From contig JAFAHO010000070.1 of the NCBI GenBank assembly GCA_019237205.1, positions 1-63,904 of the forward strand: a stretch of DNA of 63,904 nt, read 5' to 3'. The position numbers and the translations under genes are program-made. Source of the DNA: Hyphomicrobiales bacterium (GTDB taxonomy: Bacteria; Pseudomonadota; Alphaproteobacteria; Rhizobiales; Beijerinckiaceae). This document shows positions 1 through 8,026 of the stretch, piece after piece (position 1 is the first letter of the stretch; every line of letters begins with the position of its first letter). The notes beneath the pieces were generated by a model that was not told where the DNA came from, did no database searches, and saw nothing but the letters and a program-made list of their open reading frames with translations.

Positions 1-40
1 CTTGCATCGCGCCGCGCGATGCGGCAAAACGGGCCGGGTT

Positions 41-116
41 AGGAGTGTAGCTCAATTGGCAGAGCACCGGTCTCCAAAACCGGGGGTTGCGAGTTCGAGT
101 CTCGCCTCTCCTGCCA
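41..116 (+). tRNA. tRNA-Trp (CCA)
   Basis: The cloverleaf folds by eye. The acceptor strands are 41-47 and 106-112. The anticodon stem is 67-71 with 79-83, around a seven-base loop whose central bases 74-76 read CCA, so it decodes UGG. The T stem is 89-93 with 101-105 and the T loop starts TTCGA. The CCA tail is encoded at 114-116. One acceptor pair (46/107) is a T-T mismatch. Confidence 0.95.
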
Positions 117-134
117 TCGCCTGAAGGCGATGAT

Positions 135-208
135 GCGGGCGTAGTTCAATGGTAGAACGGAAGCTTCCCAAGCTTCATACGAGGGTTCGATTCCCTTCGC
201 CCGCTCCA
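135..208 (+). tRNA. tRNA-Gly (CCC)
   Basis: The acceptor stem 135-141 with 198-204 is fully paired. The anticodon stem is 160-164 with 172-176 and the loop holds CCC at 167-169, so it decodes GGG. The T arm carries TTCGA and the CCA end is encoded at 206-208. It lies 18 bases after tRNA-Trp on the same strand, so the two are probably co-transcribed. Confidence 0.95.
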
Positions 209-514
209 ACACTTTAGCGATTTGGCCAAGCACGCGATCATGGTCAGGCGAACGCGATGAGGCGCAAGCCGCATCCGCGACATTTGATCAGGAGACCTCA
301 GCAGAACCAGAGTGACCTTGCGCGATAGGTGGTCAATCTCGTCCCGGCCCGATCCCTTATTTCGCTTTCGCCGATGAGCGGCTCAGTCGAAGCGCTCGCG
401 CGATACTTCGCCGAACGGGGACTCCTGTTGTAGAACGCCGATGAAACGCCCCGACAGGGCTCTGGCCGGGAAACCTTCCGTTGATTGTGCAATTCGCTAA
501 GCCCGCCGAATCCA
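209..514. other. Intergenic region, tRNA to GH15 gene
   Basis: About 300 bases without a supportable gene. Any promoter for the GH15 gene should lie here, but I see no clear -35/-10 pair or terminator. Short open frames on the minus strand have no family features. Confidence 0.5.
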
Positions 515-2356
515 ATGCCTAGCCGTATCGAGGACTACGCCGTCATTGGAAACTGTGAAACGCTCGCGCTCGTCGGACGCGACGGCTCGATCGACTGGCT
601 GTGCCTGCCCCGTTTCGACAGCAGTGCATGCTTCTGCGCGCTGCTGGGCGAATCCAAGCACGGACGATGGCTCATCGCGCCAGCGGCGAATGACGTCCGC
701 GTCACGCGCCGATATTGCGGCGACACGCTCATTCTCGAAACCGTGTTTCGGACCGCAGAAGGCGCGGTAGGCGTCACCGATTTCATGTCTCGACGGGATG
801 GGGCTTCCGATCTGGTGCGCCTGGTCCGAGGTCTTCAGGGCGAAGTATCCATGCGGATGGAGCTCGTGGTGCGCTTCGACTACGGCGCGGTCGTTCCGTG
901 GGTTTCGAAACTGGAGGACGGGCGGGTTCAATTCACCGCGGGTCCTGACCGGCTCCTGCTCGACACGAGGGTTGCGACTCGCGGCGAAGATTTCCGCACT
1001 CTGAGCGAGTTCACGATCGGGGCCGGACAGGAAACAACCTTTGCGTTGACCTGGTCGCTGTCCTTCCGCCCCGCGCCAGCCCCGCTTCTACCCGCCGCCG
1101 AGGCGTTACGGAGCGTCGAGTCCCACTGGTCCGAGTGGGCGGCGATGGCGACCCTCGGCGAAGACTGGAGCGACGCGGTTCTGCGCTCGCTCTTGACCTT
1201 GAAAGCGCTCACGCACTGGGAGACCGGAGGGATCGTTGCGGCGGGGACCACGTCTTTGCCCGAGAAAAGAGGCGGTTCGCGCAACTGGGACTACCGGTAT
1301 TGCTGGCTCCGAGACGCGACGTTTACCCTTCTTGCGACGATCGGCGCTGGCTTTCTCGAGGAGGCGAAGGCGTGGCACCAATGGCTTCTGCGCGCGGTCG
1401 CCGGTTCGCCGGACGATGTCCAGACGATGTACGGCGTCGCGGGCGAGCGTCGGCTCGACGAGTACGAAATTCCCTGGCTGCCGGGCTACGAAGGGGCGAG
1501 CCCCGTTCGCGTCGGCAACGCTGCTGTCGGGCAACTCCAGCTCGACGTCTACGGCGAAGTGCTCGACGCCTTCTATGTCGCCCGACGGGCGGGTCTCGTC
1601 ACGAGCGCGGAGACCTGGGACCTCGAATGCGCGCTTGTTTTCCACCTCGAAAAGATCTGGCGCGAACCCGACGAGGGCATCTGGGAAGTTCGCGGCGGTC
1701 CCAAACACTTCACGCATTCGAAGGTCATGGCCTGGGTCGCTTTCGATTGCGCTGTGCGCTCGATCGAAGAATTCGGGCTCAGCGGTCCACTCGAGCGCTG
1801 GCGCTCCGTCCGGTCGGAGATACACGATGAGGTGTGCGCGCACGGCTTCGATCCGGCGCGAAACACTTTCGTCCAATATTTCGGGGCGACGGCGCTCGAC
1901 GCCAGCCTCTTGCTCATTCCCCTTGTCGGCTTCCTGCCGCCAGAAGACGCTCGGGTCCGCGGTACGGTCGCGGCGATCGAGCGCACCCTCGTACGCAACG
2001 GATTGGTCATGCGTTACGACACCGGAACCGGGACCGACGGCCTGCCGCCGGGCGAAGGCGCATTCCTCGCCTGCAGCTTCTGGCTCGCCGACAACTACGC
2101 CATGCTTGGCCGACAGGAGGAAGCGCGCAACCTCTTCGAGCGATTGTTGGCGTTGCGGAACGACGTGGGGCTGCTGGCCGAAGAACACGATCCGTCGGAT
2201 CATCGGCAACTCGGCAATTTCCCGCAGGCGTTCTCGCATCTCGCGCTGATCAATACGGCCCGCAAGCTTGGGAACTCGGCAGGTCCGGCCGAACTGCGCT
2301 CGCGCCGGCGAACGGCGGATGCGGGAATTCGTGCGGGGGACGCAGGCCGCGAATGA
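515..2356 (+). CDS. GH15 family glycoside hydrolase (glucoamylase/trehalase type)
   Basis: A 613-residue cytoplasmic enzyme of glycoside hydrolase family 15, which hydrolyses alpha-glucosidic bonds in glucans or trehalose. The N-terminal beta-sandwich begins with RIEDYAVIGN and GRDGSIDWLCLPRFDS, typical of the bacterial two-domain form. The catalytic (alpha/alpha)6 domain carries SRNWDYRYCWLRDAT, GYEGASPVRVGNAA and LGNFPQAFSHLALIN. Length fits the family. I chose the ATG at 515 because homologous proteins begin near MPSRIEDYAVIG; a TTG at 485 is possible. No partner trehalose or glycogen gene is adjacent, so the substrate cannot be told from context. Confidence 0.9.
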   Translation: MPSRIEDYAVIGNCETLALVGRDGSIDWLCLPRFDSSACFCALLGESKHGRWLIAPAANDVRVTRRYCGDTLILETVFRTAEGAVGVTDFMSRRDGASDLVRLVRGLQGEVSMRMELVVRFDYGAVVPWVSKLEDGRVQFTAGPDRLLLDTRVATRGEDFRTLSEFTIGAGQETTFALTWSLSFRPAPAPLLPAAEALRSVESHWSEWAAMATLGEDWSDAVLRSLLTLKALTHWETGGIVAAGTTSLPEKRGGSRNWDYRYCWLRDATFTLLATIGAGFLEEAKAWHQWLLRAVAGSPDDVQTMYGVAGERRLDEYEIPWLPGYEGASPVRVGNAAVGQLQLDVYGEVLDAFYVARRAGLVTSAETWDLECALVFHLEKIWREPDEGIWEVRGGPKHFTHSKVMAWVAFDCAVRSIEEFGLSGPLERWRSVRSEIHDEVCAHGFDPARNTFVQYFGATALDASLLLIPLVGFLPPEDARVRGTVAAIERTLVRNGLVMRYDTGTGTDGLPPGEGAFLACSFWLADNYAMLGRQEEARNLFERLLALRNDVGLLAEEHDPSDHRQLGNFPQAFSHLALINTARKLGNSAGPAELRSRRRTADAGIRAGDAGRE

Positions 2357-2607
2357 CGGGGGGTCCGCCGTGGCTCGAAACCAGGATCGCCGCGACGTCA
2401 AAGGTCTGCGGGTCATAGCCCGAAATGACGGGCGATTTCCCGAGCGGTCGCCTCTGCCGGTCTGGCGCCGCTATCGATCTTTAAGCAGTCGGCTCGGGGG
2501 ACCGGCGCTGCAACCCGGGAGACCCTCTCGCCCGTGGACGGCCGGCTCGCGCGGTCCTAAGAAGGTTCAGGTCAAAGTGGCCGGGTGGGAGCCGAGGATA
2601 CTTGTCG

Positions 2608-2934
2608 ATGATTTACGAACTGCGCGTCTATCGGGTCTTGCCCGGCCGAATGCCCAACCTGCTGGCCCGATTCAGAGACCACACCGTGAAAATCTGGGAA
2701 ACACACGGCATCCGTGCGCTCGGCTTTTGGACCACGCTCATCGGCGAATCCAACAACGAGCTGACCTACATCATCCCGTGGGAGTCTTTGGCGGACCGCG
2801 AGGCGAGGTGGACTGCGTTCCTGAACGATCCCGCCTGGCACAAGGCGCGCGACGAGAGCGAGCGCGACGGACCCATCGTCGCAACCATCCGCAACGAGAT
2901 GCTGACGCCGACAGGCTTTTCGGCGCTGAAATAG
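2608..2934 (+). CDS. NIPSNAP family protein
   Basis: A 108-residue protein starting MIYELRVYRVLPGRM, the usual opening of NIPSNAP-family ferredoxin-like (dimeric alpha/beta barrel) proteins. Later motifs such as LGFWTTLIGESNNEL and WESLADREARW also fit. The family has no firmly established bacterial reaction. The ATG at 2608 is preceded by GAGG about ten bases upstream. A TTG two codons earlier is less well spaced. It stands alone, 250 bases after the GH15 gene. Confidence 0.85.
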   Translation: MIYELRVYRVLPGRMPNLLARFRDHTVKIWETHGIRALGFWTTLIGESNNELTYIIPWESLADREARWTAFLNDPAWHKARDESERDGPIVATIRNEMLTPTGFSALK

Positions 2935-2966
2935 GCCAGCTCTTCCGCGATTCCGCTCCCTGCGCC

Positions 2967-3030
2967 CTACGCCGCGCCCTTCGCATCCGCCTGCCCAAGC
3001 ACTTGCAACGACCTGTCGACGCTGGCGGAC
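2967..3030 (-). repeat. Diverged copy of the DUF4239 gene 3' end (pairs with 3980-4043)
   Basis: On the minus strand this stretch reads SVDRSLQVLGQADAKGAA followed by TAG at 2969-2967. It aligns with the end of the DUF4239 gene (GLDRLIEALGEADAQRAE, stop at 3980). The DNA is also clearly similar, by eye about three bases in four. The rest of the 394-base gap (2935-3328) shows no gene. I read it as a partial duplication or the tail of a lost paralogue. Confidence 0.55.
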
Positions 3031-3328
3031 GGTCCGTGGTCGGCGCCAGGATGAGAGGGACGGGGTCCTCTCGCGACTTCGAATCTCATGCGCTCGCGGT
3101 TCCGATAAGGGCGAAAATCGTCGTTGCCGAAAACGACGCGTTCGCGCCGGGAGCCTCATGTGACGTGATGCGTCAGACGGGGAACGAAAAAGCGGGCGAT
3201 GCGGGCCATCGCCGGGCGCTCCAGGATCGCAGACAGGATGGATGGAATACAGTCTCGGCCGCGCCCCCGCCCAGGCAAACGCGGCCGGAAACCGCACAAC
3301 GAGGGCGGAAGGCCCTCTAGTGATCAGG

Positions 3329-3679
3329 CTATGCCGCAGCCCGTCGATCGCGCTTGCGGCGCGGCGAAGCCGCCCCAAGTTCTTTGAGACGAATCGGCGG
3401 CCGGTCGGGGACGCGCGCGATCAGCTCCAGCTCACCGCCCATCGCCTTGAGGACGCTGCGCAGAGTCGAGATGTACATGTCGGTCCTGGTCTCGAGCTTC
3501 GAGACCGCGTCCTGTCCGACCTTGAGCCGCTTGGCGATCGCCGTTTGGGTCTTTCCGATCGCCTTGCGTATGTCTTGGAGCGACATTTCCTCGGCAACGA
3601 GTTGGCGCGCCCGCGCCTCGATCTTCGCACGCTCCGTCTCCGGAAGAGAGGCGATGACCTCGTTCAGTGTCCGCGGCAT
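3329..3679 (-). CDS. XRE-family HTH antitoxin-like protein (orphan)
   Basis: A 116-residue cytoplasmic DNA-binding protein. Residues ~34-83 form an XRE/HipB-type helix-turn-helix (QDIRKAIGKTQTAIAKRL then VGQDAVSKLETRTDMYIST). The tail AMGGELELIARVPDRPP is typical of antitoxins that follow a RelE-like toxin. The ATG at 3679 is chosen because GGAGG sits six bases upstream. Its own toxin is absent; upstream are only fragments of a different, HigBA-type pair. It could be a solitary repressor or the survivor of a lost module. Confidence 0.8.
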   Translation of the reverse strand: MPRTLNEVIASLPETERAKIEARARQLVAEEMSLQDIRKAIGKTQTAIAKRLKVGQDAVSKLETRTDMYISTLRSVLKAMGGELELIARVPDRPPIRLKELGAASPRRKRDRRAAA

Positions 3680-3768
3680 TTGAGCCTCCATGTCATAGGG
3701 CGGAGGAATTCCTCGCGTAGAACCTCGCCAGGATGAACAGGGGGAAGCTTCTTGGCCACGTCGGTCAT
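3664..3768 (-). pseudogene. higA antitoxin remnant (N-terminus only)
   Basis: A 34-codon frame whose first 26 residues match the HigA opening, with HPGEVLREEFLRPM as the key stretch. It then leaves the family and stops at 3664. No HigA helix-turn-helix follows. The frame runs 16 bases into the XRE gene in another phase, as if a deletion joined the start of one antitoxin to a different one. Confidence 0.65.
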
Positions 3769-3773
3769 GTCCT

Positions 3774-3941
3774 TCAATGAGGGTCCACGATCTCGACCTC
3801 CTCTGGTCCCTGATCGCTCCAGCGGAATACGATTCTCCACTGATCGTTTGCTCGGATCGAATGCTTTCCAGCGGGAGTCCCTCGCAATGCTTCCATGCGA
3901 TTCCCAAGACGCGCGACGAGATCGCCGCGCGCTGATTGGCG
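3774..3941 (-). pseudogene. higB toxin remnant (C-terminus only)
   Basis: The last ~55 codons of a HigB/RelE-fold mRNA interferase: GNRMEALRGTPAGKHSIRAN, then DQWRIVFRWSDQGPEEVEIV and DPH, stop at 3774. An in-frame TAG at 3944-3942 and the tail of the neighbouring gene sit where the first ~40 residues should be, so no full toxin can be made. The higA remnant follows after five bases, the normal higBA order. Confidence 0.7.
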
Positions 3942-3979
3942 CTACTTTCCAAGGCTTCTCGCCGTCGCGTCCGGTTCAA

Positions 3980-4759
3980 TCACTCCGCCCTCTGCGCGTC
4001 CGCCTCTCCAAGCGCCTCGATGAGCCTGTCGAGGCCGGCGGACGAGAGTCTGACGACGCCGGAGTAGGGCTGGCTCAGTTCGAGGATCAGGAAGATGGCG
4101 CTGCCGATGGCGGCGGCGCCGGCCAGATGCGCGACGACGCTGACCGCGTTTGGCGTGGCGACCAGTCCGTTGCCCAAGAATAGCGCCGAGGCCCAGCAGA
4201 CCACCACGGTGAGCACGTAAGGCGGAAACGGGTTGGCGAGCTGCCGCGTCATCAGCATCTGCGTGTCGGCGAATTTCTTGGCCAGATCCCGCGCGGAGGT
4301 CAGCAATTGTCGTTGCCTTTCCGTCGGAGGCTCAAGGCTGTCGAAATAAGTGTTCATCCAAGTCATCGTCGCCCGGGTTTCCTCGAACGTATGAGCCTGC
4401 GGCCCCCGCTTTGCGTCGCCAAAGAAACGCTTCCGCGAGCGCCCTAACGCTTCCCTTAGCCCCACGCGTCCTCGGATTGCGTCCGGTCCGTATTGCTTGA
4501 GGATTACATCAAGCTCGATCACCACCGGCCCGAGTGAGTACGCCTCGGACTGCTGCGTGGTGAACACCGAGAAGGCCGTGAACACGAGGAGACCCAGGAC
4601 CAGCGCCAGCAGCAGAGTGACGAGCCCAACCATCGCGCCGACCGAACCCTTGGATGCGGTAAGCACATCCGCCGGCACGACCCATTGCAGGAGCATGCCG
4701 ACGACGCTGGCGCCGAAGAGGATCGCGGCGATGGCGATTGACCGATGCAAGGAATTCAT
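3980..4759 (-). CDS. DUF4239 membrane protein
   Basis: A 259-residue inner-membrane protein of the DUF4239 type (bestrophin-like topology). Two hydrophobic helices lie near residues 6-28 and 40-68, followed by a soluble part with conserved QQSEAYSLGPVVIELDVIL and YGPDA, then two more helices near residues 178-200 and 207-228. Function is unknown; the family is sometimes proposed to be channel-like. The ATG at 4759 places the first helix at the N-terminus; a TTG at 4807 would add 16 residues. The SLOG-like gene lies upstream on the same strand, 80 bases away. Its 3' end is partly duplicated at 2967-3030. Confidence 0.75.
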   Translation of the reverse strand: MNSLHRSIAIAAILFGASVVGMLLQWVVPADVLTASKGSVGAMVGLVTLLLALVLGLLVFTAFSVFTTQQSEAYSLGPVVIELDVILKQYGPDAIRGRVGLREALGRSRKRFFGDAKRGPQAHTFEETRATMTWMNTYFDSLEPPTERQRQLLTSARDLAKKFADTQMLMTRQLANPFPPYVLTVVVCWASALFLGNGLVATPNAVSVVAHLAGAAAIGSAIFLILELSQPYSGVVRLSSAGLDRLIEALGEADAQRAE

Positions 4760-4839
4760 CGGCCCCGAACCCGTGCAGTGTCCCGCGTTCTCGGGTACGA
4801 CCGACAACTCCCTTCCGGCGCAAACATGGGGACAGGGTC

Positions 4840-5898
4840 CTAGCTTCGGGGGGCTGTGTTAGCTATCCCCGCAGTCCGGACAACCTCAAGGCCGAGAAGT
4901 TTTCCAAACACCGCGTCTGAGGTTAGACCCGCAACGAAGCCAACGCCAACTGCAAACGGAATTGATCGTTGCGCGTATGGTATGATGTTCTGCGGATTGG
5001 TGGTCAATTGCGGGTCCGCGGTCAACTGCGCCGTGACAAACAGCACCCCCGCGATCCCTCCTGCAACTAGCCCGAGAACCACCGTGGCTAATACTGCTGG
5101 CGCCACCCCTTGCGCACCGCGGATACGGTCTATCATCGGCCTGATCGCCGCGCCCGCGCCTCCTGCGAGGAGCGGTGCAAGAAACAGCATCCAGACAGCG
5201 ATCGCGTTTTGCCCCCACACCCAAGGGACGATTGCTAGCGCCGCGAGAAAAAGAAGTCCCGCGAGAATTGAAAATGCCGGCGAGGGTGCTCCCTCAATCG
5301 CTCGCCGCCTTTCCCCCTGACTGAACAGCGAGTTTACGCAGGCGCCTGCAACGCCAACGCCCCAAGGCTGCGCCATCAAGTTGATGTCGGCTCGGTTGGG
5401 AAGGTCTTCTCCTGCCGATAGCGTCTCCCAGACCTTCGCGGCAGCACCGCCGAATTCCCTGAGCGCGAGGATCGGCATACGGGTGCCAATCGCCAACTGT
5501 CCGGAGATTTTCGTCGCGTTTCCGCCACCAATCAGGACGACCCCATCTGCCCGGACGATCGATCGATAGAAAGCAATTTCCCAATCAGCGCCCTTTTCCT
5601 GGCGTCGCTCGAACAGGTTGGGATGATCGTTTTCTTCTAAAAACGGAGGCGGCTGGTTGTCAGCAGAGTACCACATCAAGATGCTGCGATCTTTGGCAGG
5701 CTTCCCAGCAACAAATCCGTGAACCACGTCCGCCTCCAGAAAAGGGCCTCCATACACAAGCAGCCGAGCGCCGCGTCTTGCCAGCTCTTCTCCGATTTCT
5801 TCGGCAGCTCTCTTTGCTTTAGCTGGATCTCTCATAGGTGGATCAAATGTTCGACCGGGACTTGCGTCTCCTACTATTGCGATCAGACTATCGACCAT
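4840..5898 (-). CDS. SLOG-like Rossmann domain fused to about four transmembrane helices
   Basis: A 352-residue protein in two parts. Residues 1-180 look like a SLOG/LOG-type Rossmann fold: IAIVGDAS at the start, LLVYGG near 46-51, and DGVVLIGGGNATKISG near 118-133, a glycine-rich phosphate-binding loop. Residues ~207-229, 232-253, 266-290 and 312-332 are hydrophobic helices. SLOG domains are thought to bind or cleave nucleotide derivatives, and SLOG-membrane fusions have been predicted as effectors in conflict systems. The ATG at 5898 has GGAG eight bases upstream. The DNA here is visibly less GC-rich than its surroundings, suggesting transfer. I infer the effector role from architecture only. 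Confidence 0.6.
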   Translation of the reverse strand: MVDSLIAIVGDASPGRTFDPPMRDPAKAKRAAEEIGEELARRGARLLVYGGPFLEADVVHGFVAGKPAKDRSILMWYSADNQPPPFLEENDHPNLFERRQEKGADWEIAFYRSIVRADGVVLIGGGNATKISGQLAIGTRMPILALREFGGAAAKVWETLSAGEDLPNRADINLMAQPWGVGVAGACVNSLFSQGERRRAIEGAPSPAFSILAGLLFLAALAIVPWVWGQNAIAVWMLFLAPLLAGGAGAAIRPMIDRIRGAQGVAPAVLATVVLGLVAGGIAGVLFVTAQLTADPQLTTNPQNIIPYAQRSIPFAVGVGFVAGLTSDAVFGKLLGLEVVRTAGIANTAPRS

Positions 5899-6097
5899 AC
5901 TTTATCTCCGTACCGCCGCGCCCTCCGACACCACGGTTCCTTTCTATGTGCCTTGCGCCAGTGGGCCGAACGCGACGATCTGATAGTTGCCAAATGGTTT
6001 CGTTATTTACCCAAGAACACTCTAAGTTGTGTCGTAATCCGTTGAGAGGATTTGGGTACCCGATGCCAAACTGACGCTAGGGGCCCAGTACCGCCCA

Positions 6098-7882
6098 CTA
6101 CTCCGCCGCCTCCGCGGTCGTCGGGGCGGCATGGTGTCTGTGCTCCTCGATCCGCTTCGCCTTGGCGGCGGCCTGCCGCGCCGCCTCGGAGAGCTGGTAC
6201 ATTTCCTGGTGATCGTAGTCGTCGGTCGGCCGCAGGGCTTCGTCGGTGTAGGCCTTCGCGTTCGGGTCGCGCTCGAGCCTGCGTACCCACAGGTGAATCT
6301 TGGCGAACATCGCCAGGATCCTGGCGTAGGTGACGACCTGCCCGCCCCAGTGGCGCGCGTAAAATAGGAGCGGGTTCTCGAGCGGCAGGCCGGGCCGGCG
6401 GTCGCGGCGGCACCGACGGCGGATCATGCCGGTCTCGAGCGGATAGATATTGTAGAAGTGGAAACTCGCCCAGAACCAGGTGAGCAAGTAGGCGACCGTG
6501 TCGGGGCGCGGCCCGCCGGCCACGGCCCGGCGGATCACCGTCTTGATGTGGTCCTGGGTGTAATAGGTGCGCCAGGCGAGGCGATAGGCCTCCTGCCACT
6601 CTTCGCGCGACATGCGCGGATGGTCGGTCGTGACATGTTCGAGATCGAATTTGTTGAGGTCCGGGTCGATGTCGACCCCCGCCGCGACCGCCTTGGCGTG
6701 ATCCTCGCTGCCGGGCAGCGGCGTGAGGATCGAGAATTCGAGAATGTCGAGCGGCAATTCTCGCTGGATGATCTGAATGCGCTTGACGAGCGATTCCGGC
6801 GTATCGTTCGGGAAGCCGATGATATAGCCGCAATAGGTGATGACGCGGTGTTTGCGCCACTCGAGCAGCAGCTCGCGATAATCGGAGATGTGATTCTGCT
6901 TCTTCTTCGCCGCGCTGAGATTGTCGGGATCGATGTTCTCAAGCCCAATGAACACCCGCTTGACGCCCGCCGCCACCGCCTTCTCGATGAAGCGGGGAAT
7001 CTTGTGGCACGCCGTGTCGACCTGGATGATGAAGCGCGAGTAGATGCCCTGCTGGCGCAGCGCGATCAGCCGGTCGAAGATTGATTCCCAGTTGCGATTG
7101 CGGGCCAGATTATCGTCGGTAATGAAAAAGTAGCGGACGCCGTTGGCGTGGTTGACGCGCACGAGCGCTTCGATGTCGTCCGCAGTGCGATAGCGCGACT
7201 TGCGGCCCTGCACGTTGATGATGGTGCAGAACGAGCACAGGAAGGGACAGCCGCGTCCGGCGTCAAAGCTCGAGATCATGCCGATCGTGCGTCCCACGCG
7301 CTCGGGCGGCATGTACGGGCCCGTCGCGCCCTCGAGCCCTGGCAGATCATGGAGATAATTGTAGATCGGCTTGAGCTTCCCCGCCGCAGCGTCGCGCAGC
7401 ACTTCGTCGAACCGCCCTTCCGCTTCCCCAGCGTAAAGCGAAATCCCGAGGTCGAGCGCCTCTTTCAGCGAATCAGGCGTCTCCGGCAGCATCGAGAGGC
7501 AGCCGGAGACATGGAATCCGCCAATGCAGACCTGCACGCCGGCCGCCCTTAAGGGGCGGGCGCAGTCCATCACCCGCGGAAACTGGTTGGACTGCACGCC
7601 GACGAAACCGACCATGCCGAAGCCGCCGTTCTCCTGAATCTGGTGGGCGATGCGGTCCGGCCGGACGCGGGTGTTGGTCTCGTCGACGGGAAAGATCTCG
7701 ATGTCCACGTCCTCGCCAAGGACTTGATCTTCCATGCATTTCTGCGCGATGCCGAAGAGGCAGGCGAGCGAATTGGAGGGCAGCGCCGACTTCCACCACT
7801 GGATGACGTAACCCTGGTCGTCGTAATGCGACGGCTTGACAAGGAACAGCAAAAATCTGCGTCGCTTCGCGACTTCGGACAT
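6098..7882 (-). CDS. B12-binding-domain radical SAM protein
   Basis: A 594-residue enzyme of the cobalamin-dependent radical SAM class. An N-terminal Rossmann-like region (FLLFLVKPSHYDD, GMVGFVGVQSNQFP, VCIGGFHVSG) fits a B12-binding domain. The 4Fe-4S motif CxxxCxxC is at C212, C216 and C219 (CPFLCSFC). The TIM-barrel region includes FFITDDNLARN and FIGLENIDPD. Such enzymes typically methylate or rearrange unactivated carbons; the substrate is unknown. The ATG at 7882 is chosen because homologues start close to the KPSHYDD stretch and GGGAG lies upstream. No clear partner gene is adjacent. Confidence 0.85.
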   Translation of the reverse strand: MSEVAKRRRFLLFLVKPSHYDDQGYVIQWWKSALPSNSLACLFGIAQKCMEDQVLGEDVDIEIFPVDETNTRVRPDRIAHQIQENGGFGMVGFVGVQSNQFPRVMDCARPLRAAGVQVCIGGFHVSGCLSMLPETPDSLKEALDLGISLYAGEAEGRFDEVLRDAAAGKLKPIYNYLHDLPGLEGATGPYMPPERVGRTIGMISSFDAGRGCPFLCSFCTIINVQGRKSRYRTADDIEALVRVNHANGVRYFFITDDNLARNRNWESIFDRLIALRQQGIYSRFIIQVDTACHKIPRFIEKAVAAGVKRVFIGLENIDPDNLSAAKKKQNHISDYRELLLEWRKHRVITYCGYIIGFPNDTPESLVKRIQIIQRELPLDILEFSILTPLPGSEDHAKAVAAGVDIDPDLNKFDLEHVTTDHPRMSREEWQEAYRLAWRTYYTQDHIKTVIRRAVAGGPRPDTVAYLLTWFWASFHFYNIYPLETGMIRRRCRRDRRPGLPLENPLLFYARHWGGQVVTYARILAMFAKIHLWVRRLERDPNAKAYTDEALRPTDDYDHQEMYQLSEAARQAAAKAKRIEEHRHHAAPTTAEAAE

Positions 7883-8026
7883 GGCTCTCGGCTCCCGCGA
7901 TTTCAGCGCCCCGCACATGAATTTCCGCCTCGGCAGTCGGCTGAGCGTTATCAGCCTTTGCGCCGCCACACAATCGCCCCCGCGGCGGCGATTTCACGGA
8001 AATCTCGCCGCAATTCCGCTTCCGCG

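Noticed and set aside
1106..2416. 436-codon open frame antisense to the GH15 gene
   Set aside because: High-GC third-position shadow of a clear family gene; Arg/Pro-rich with no motif.
2268..3320. 350-codon plus-strand open frame over the NIPSNAP gene
   Set aside because: Low-complexity Arg/Gly/Pro composition and it overlaps a recognisable family gene in another frame.
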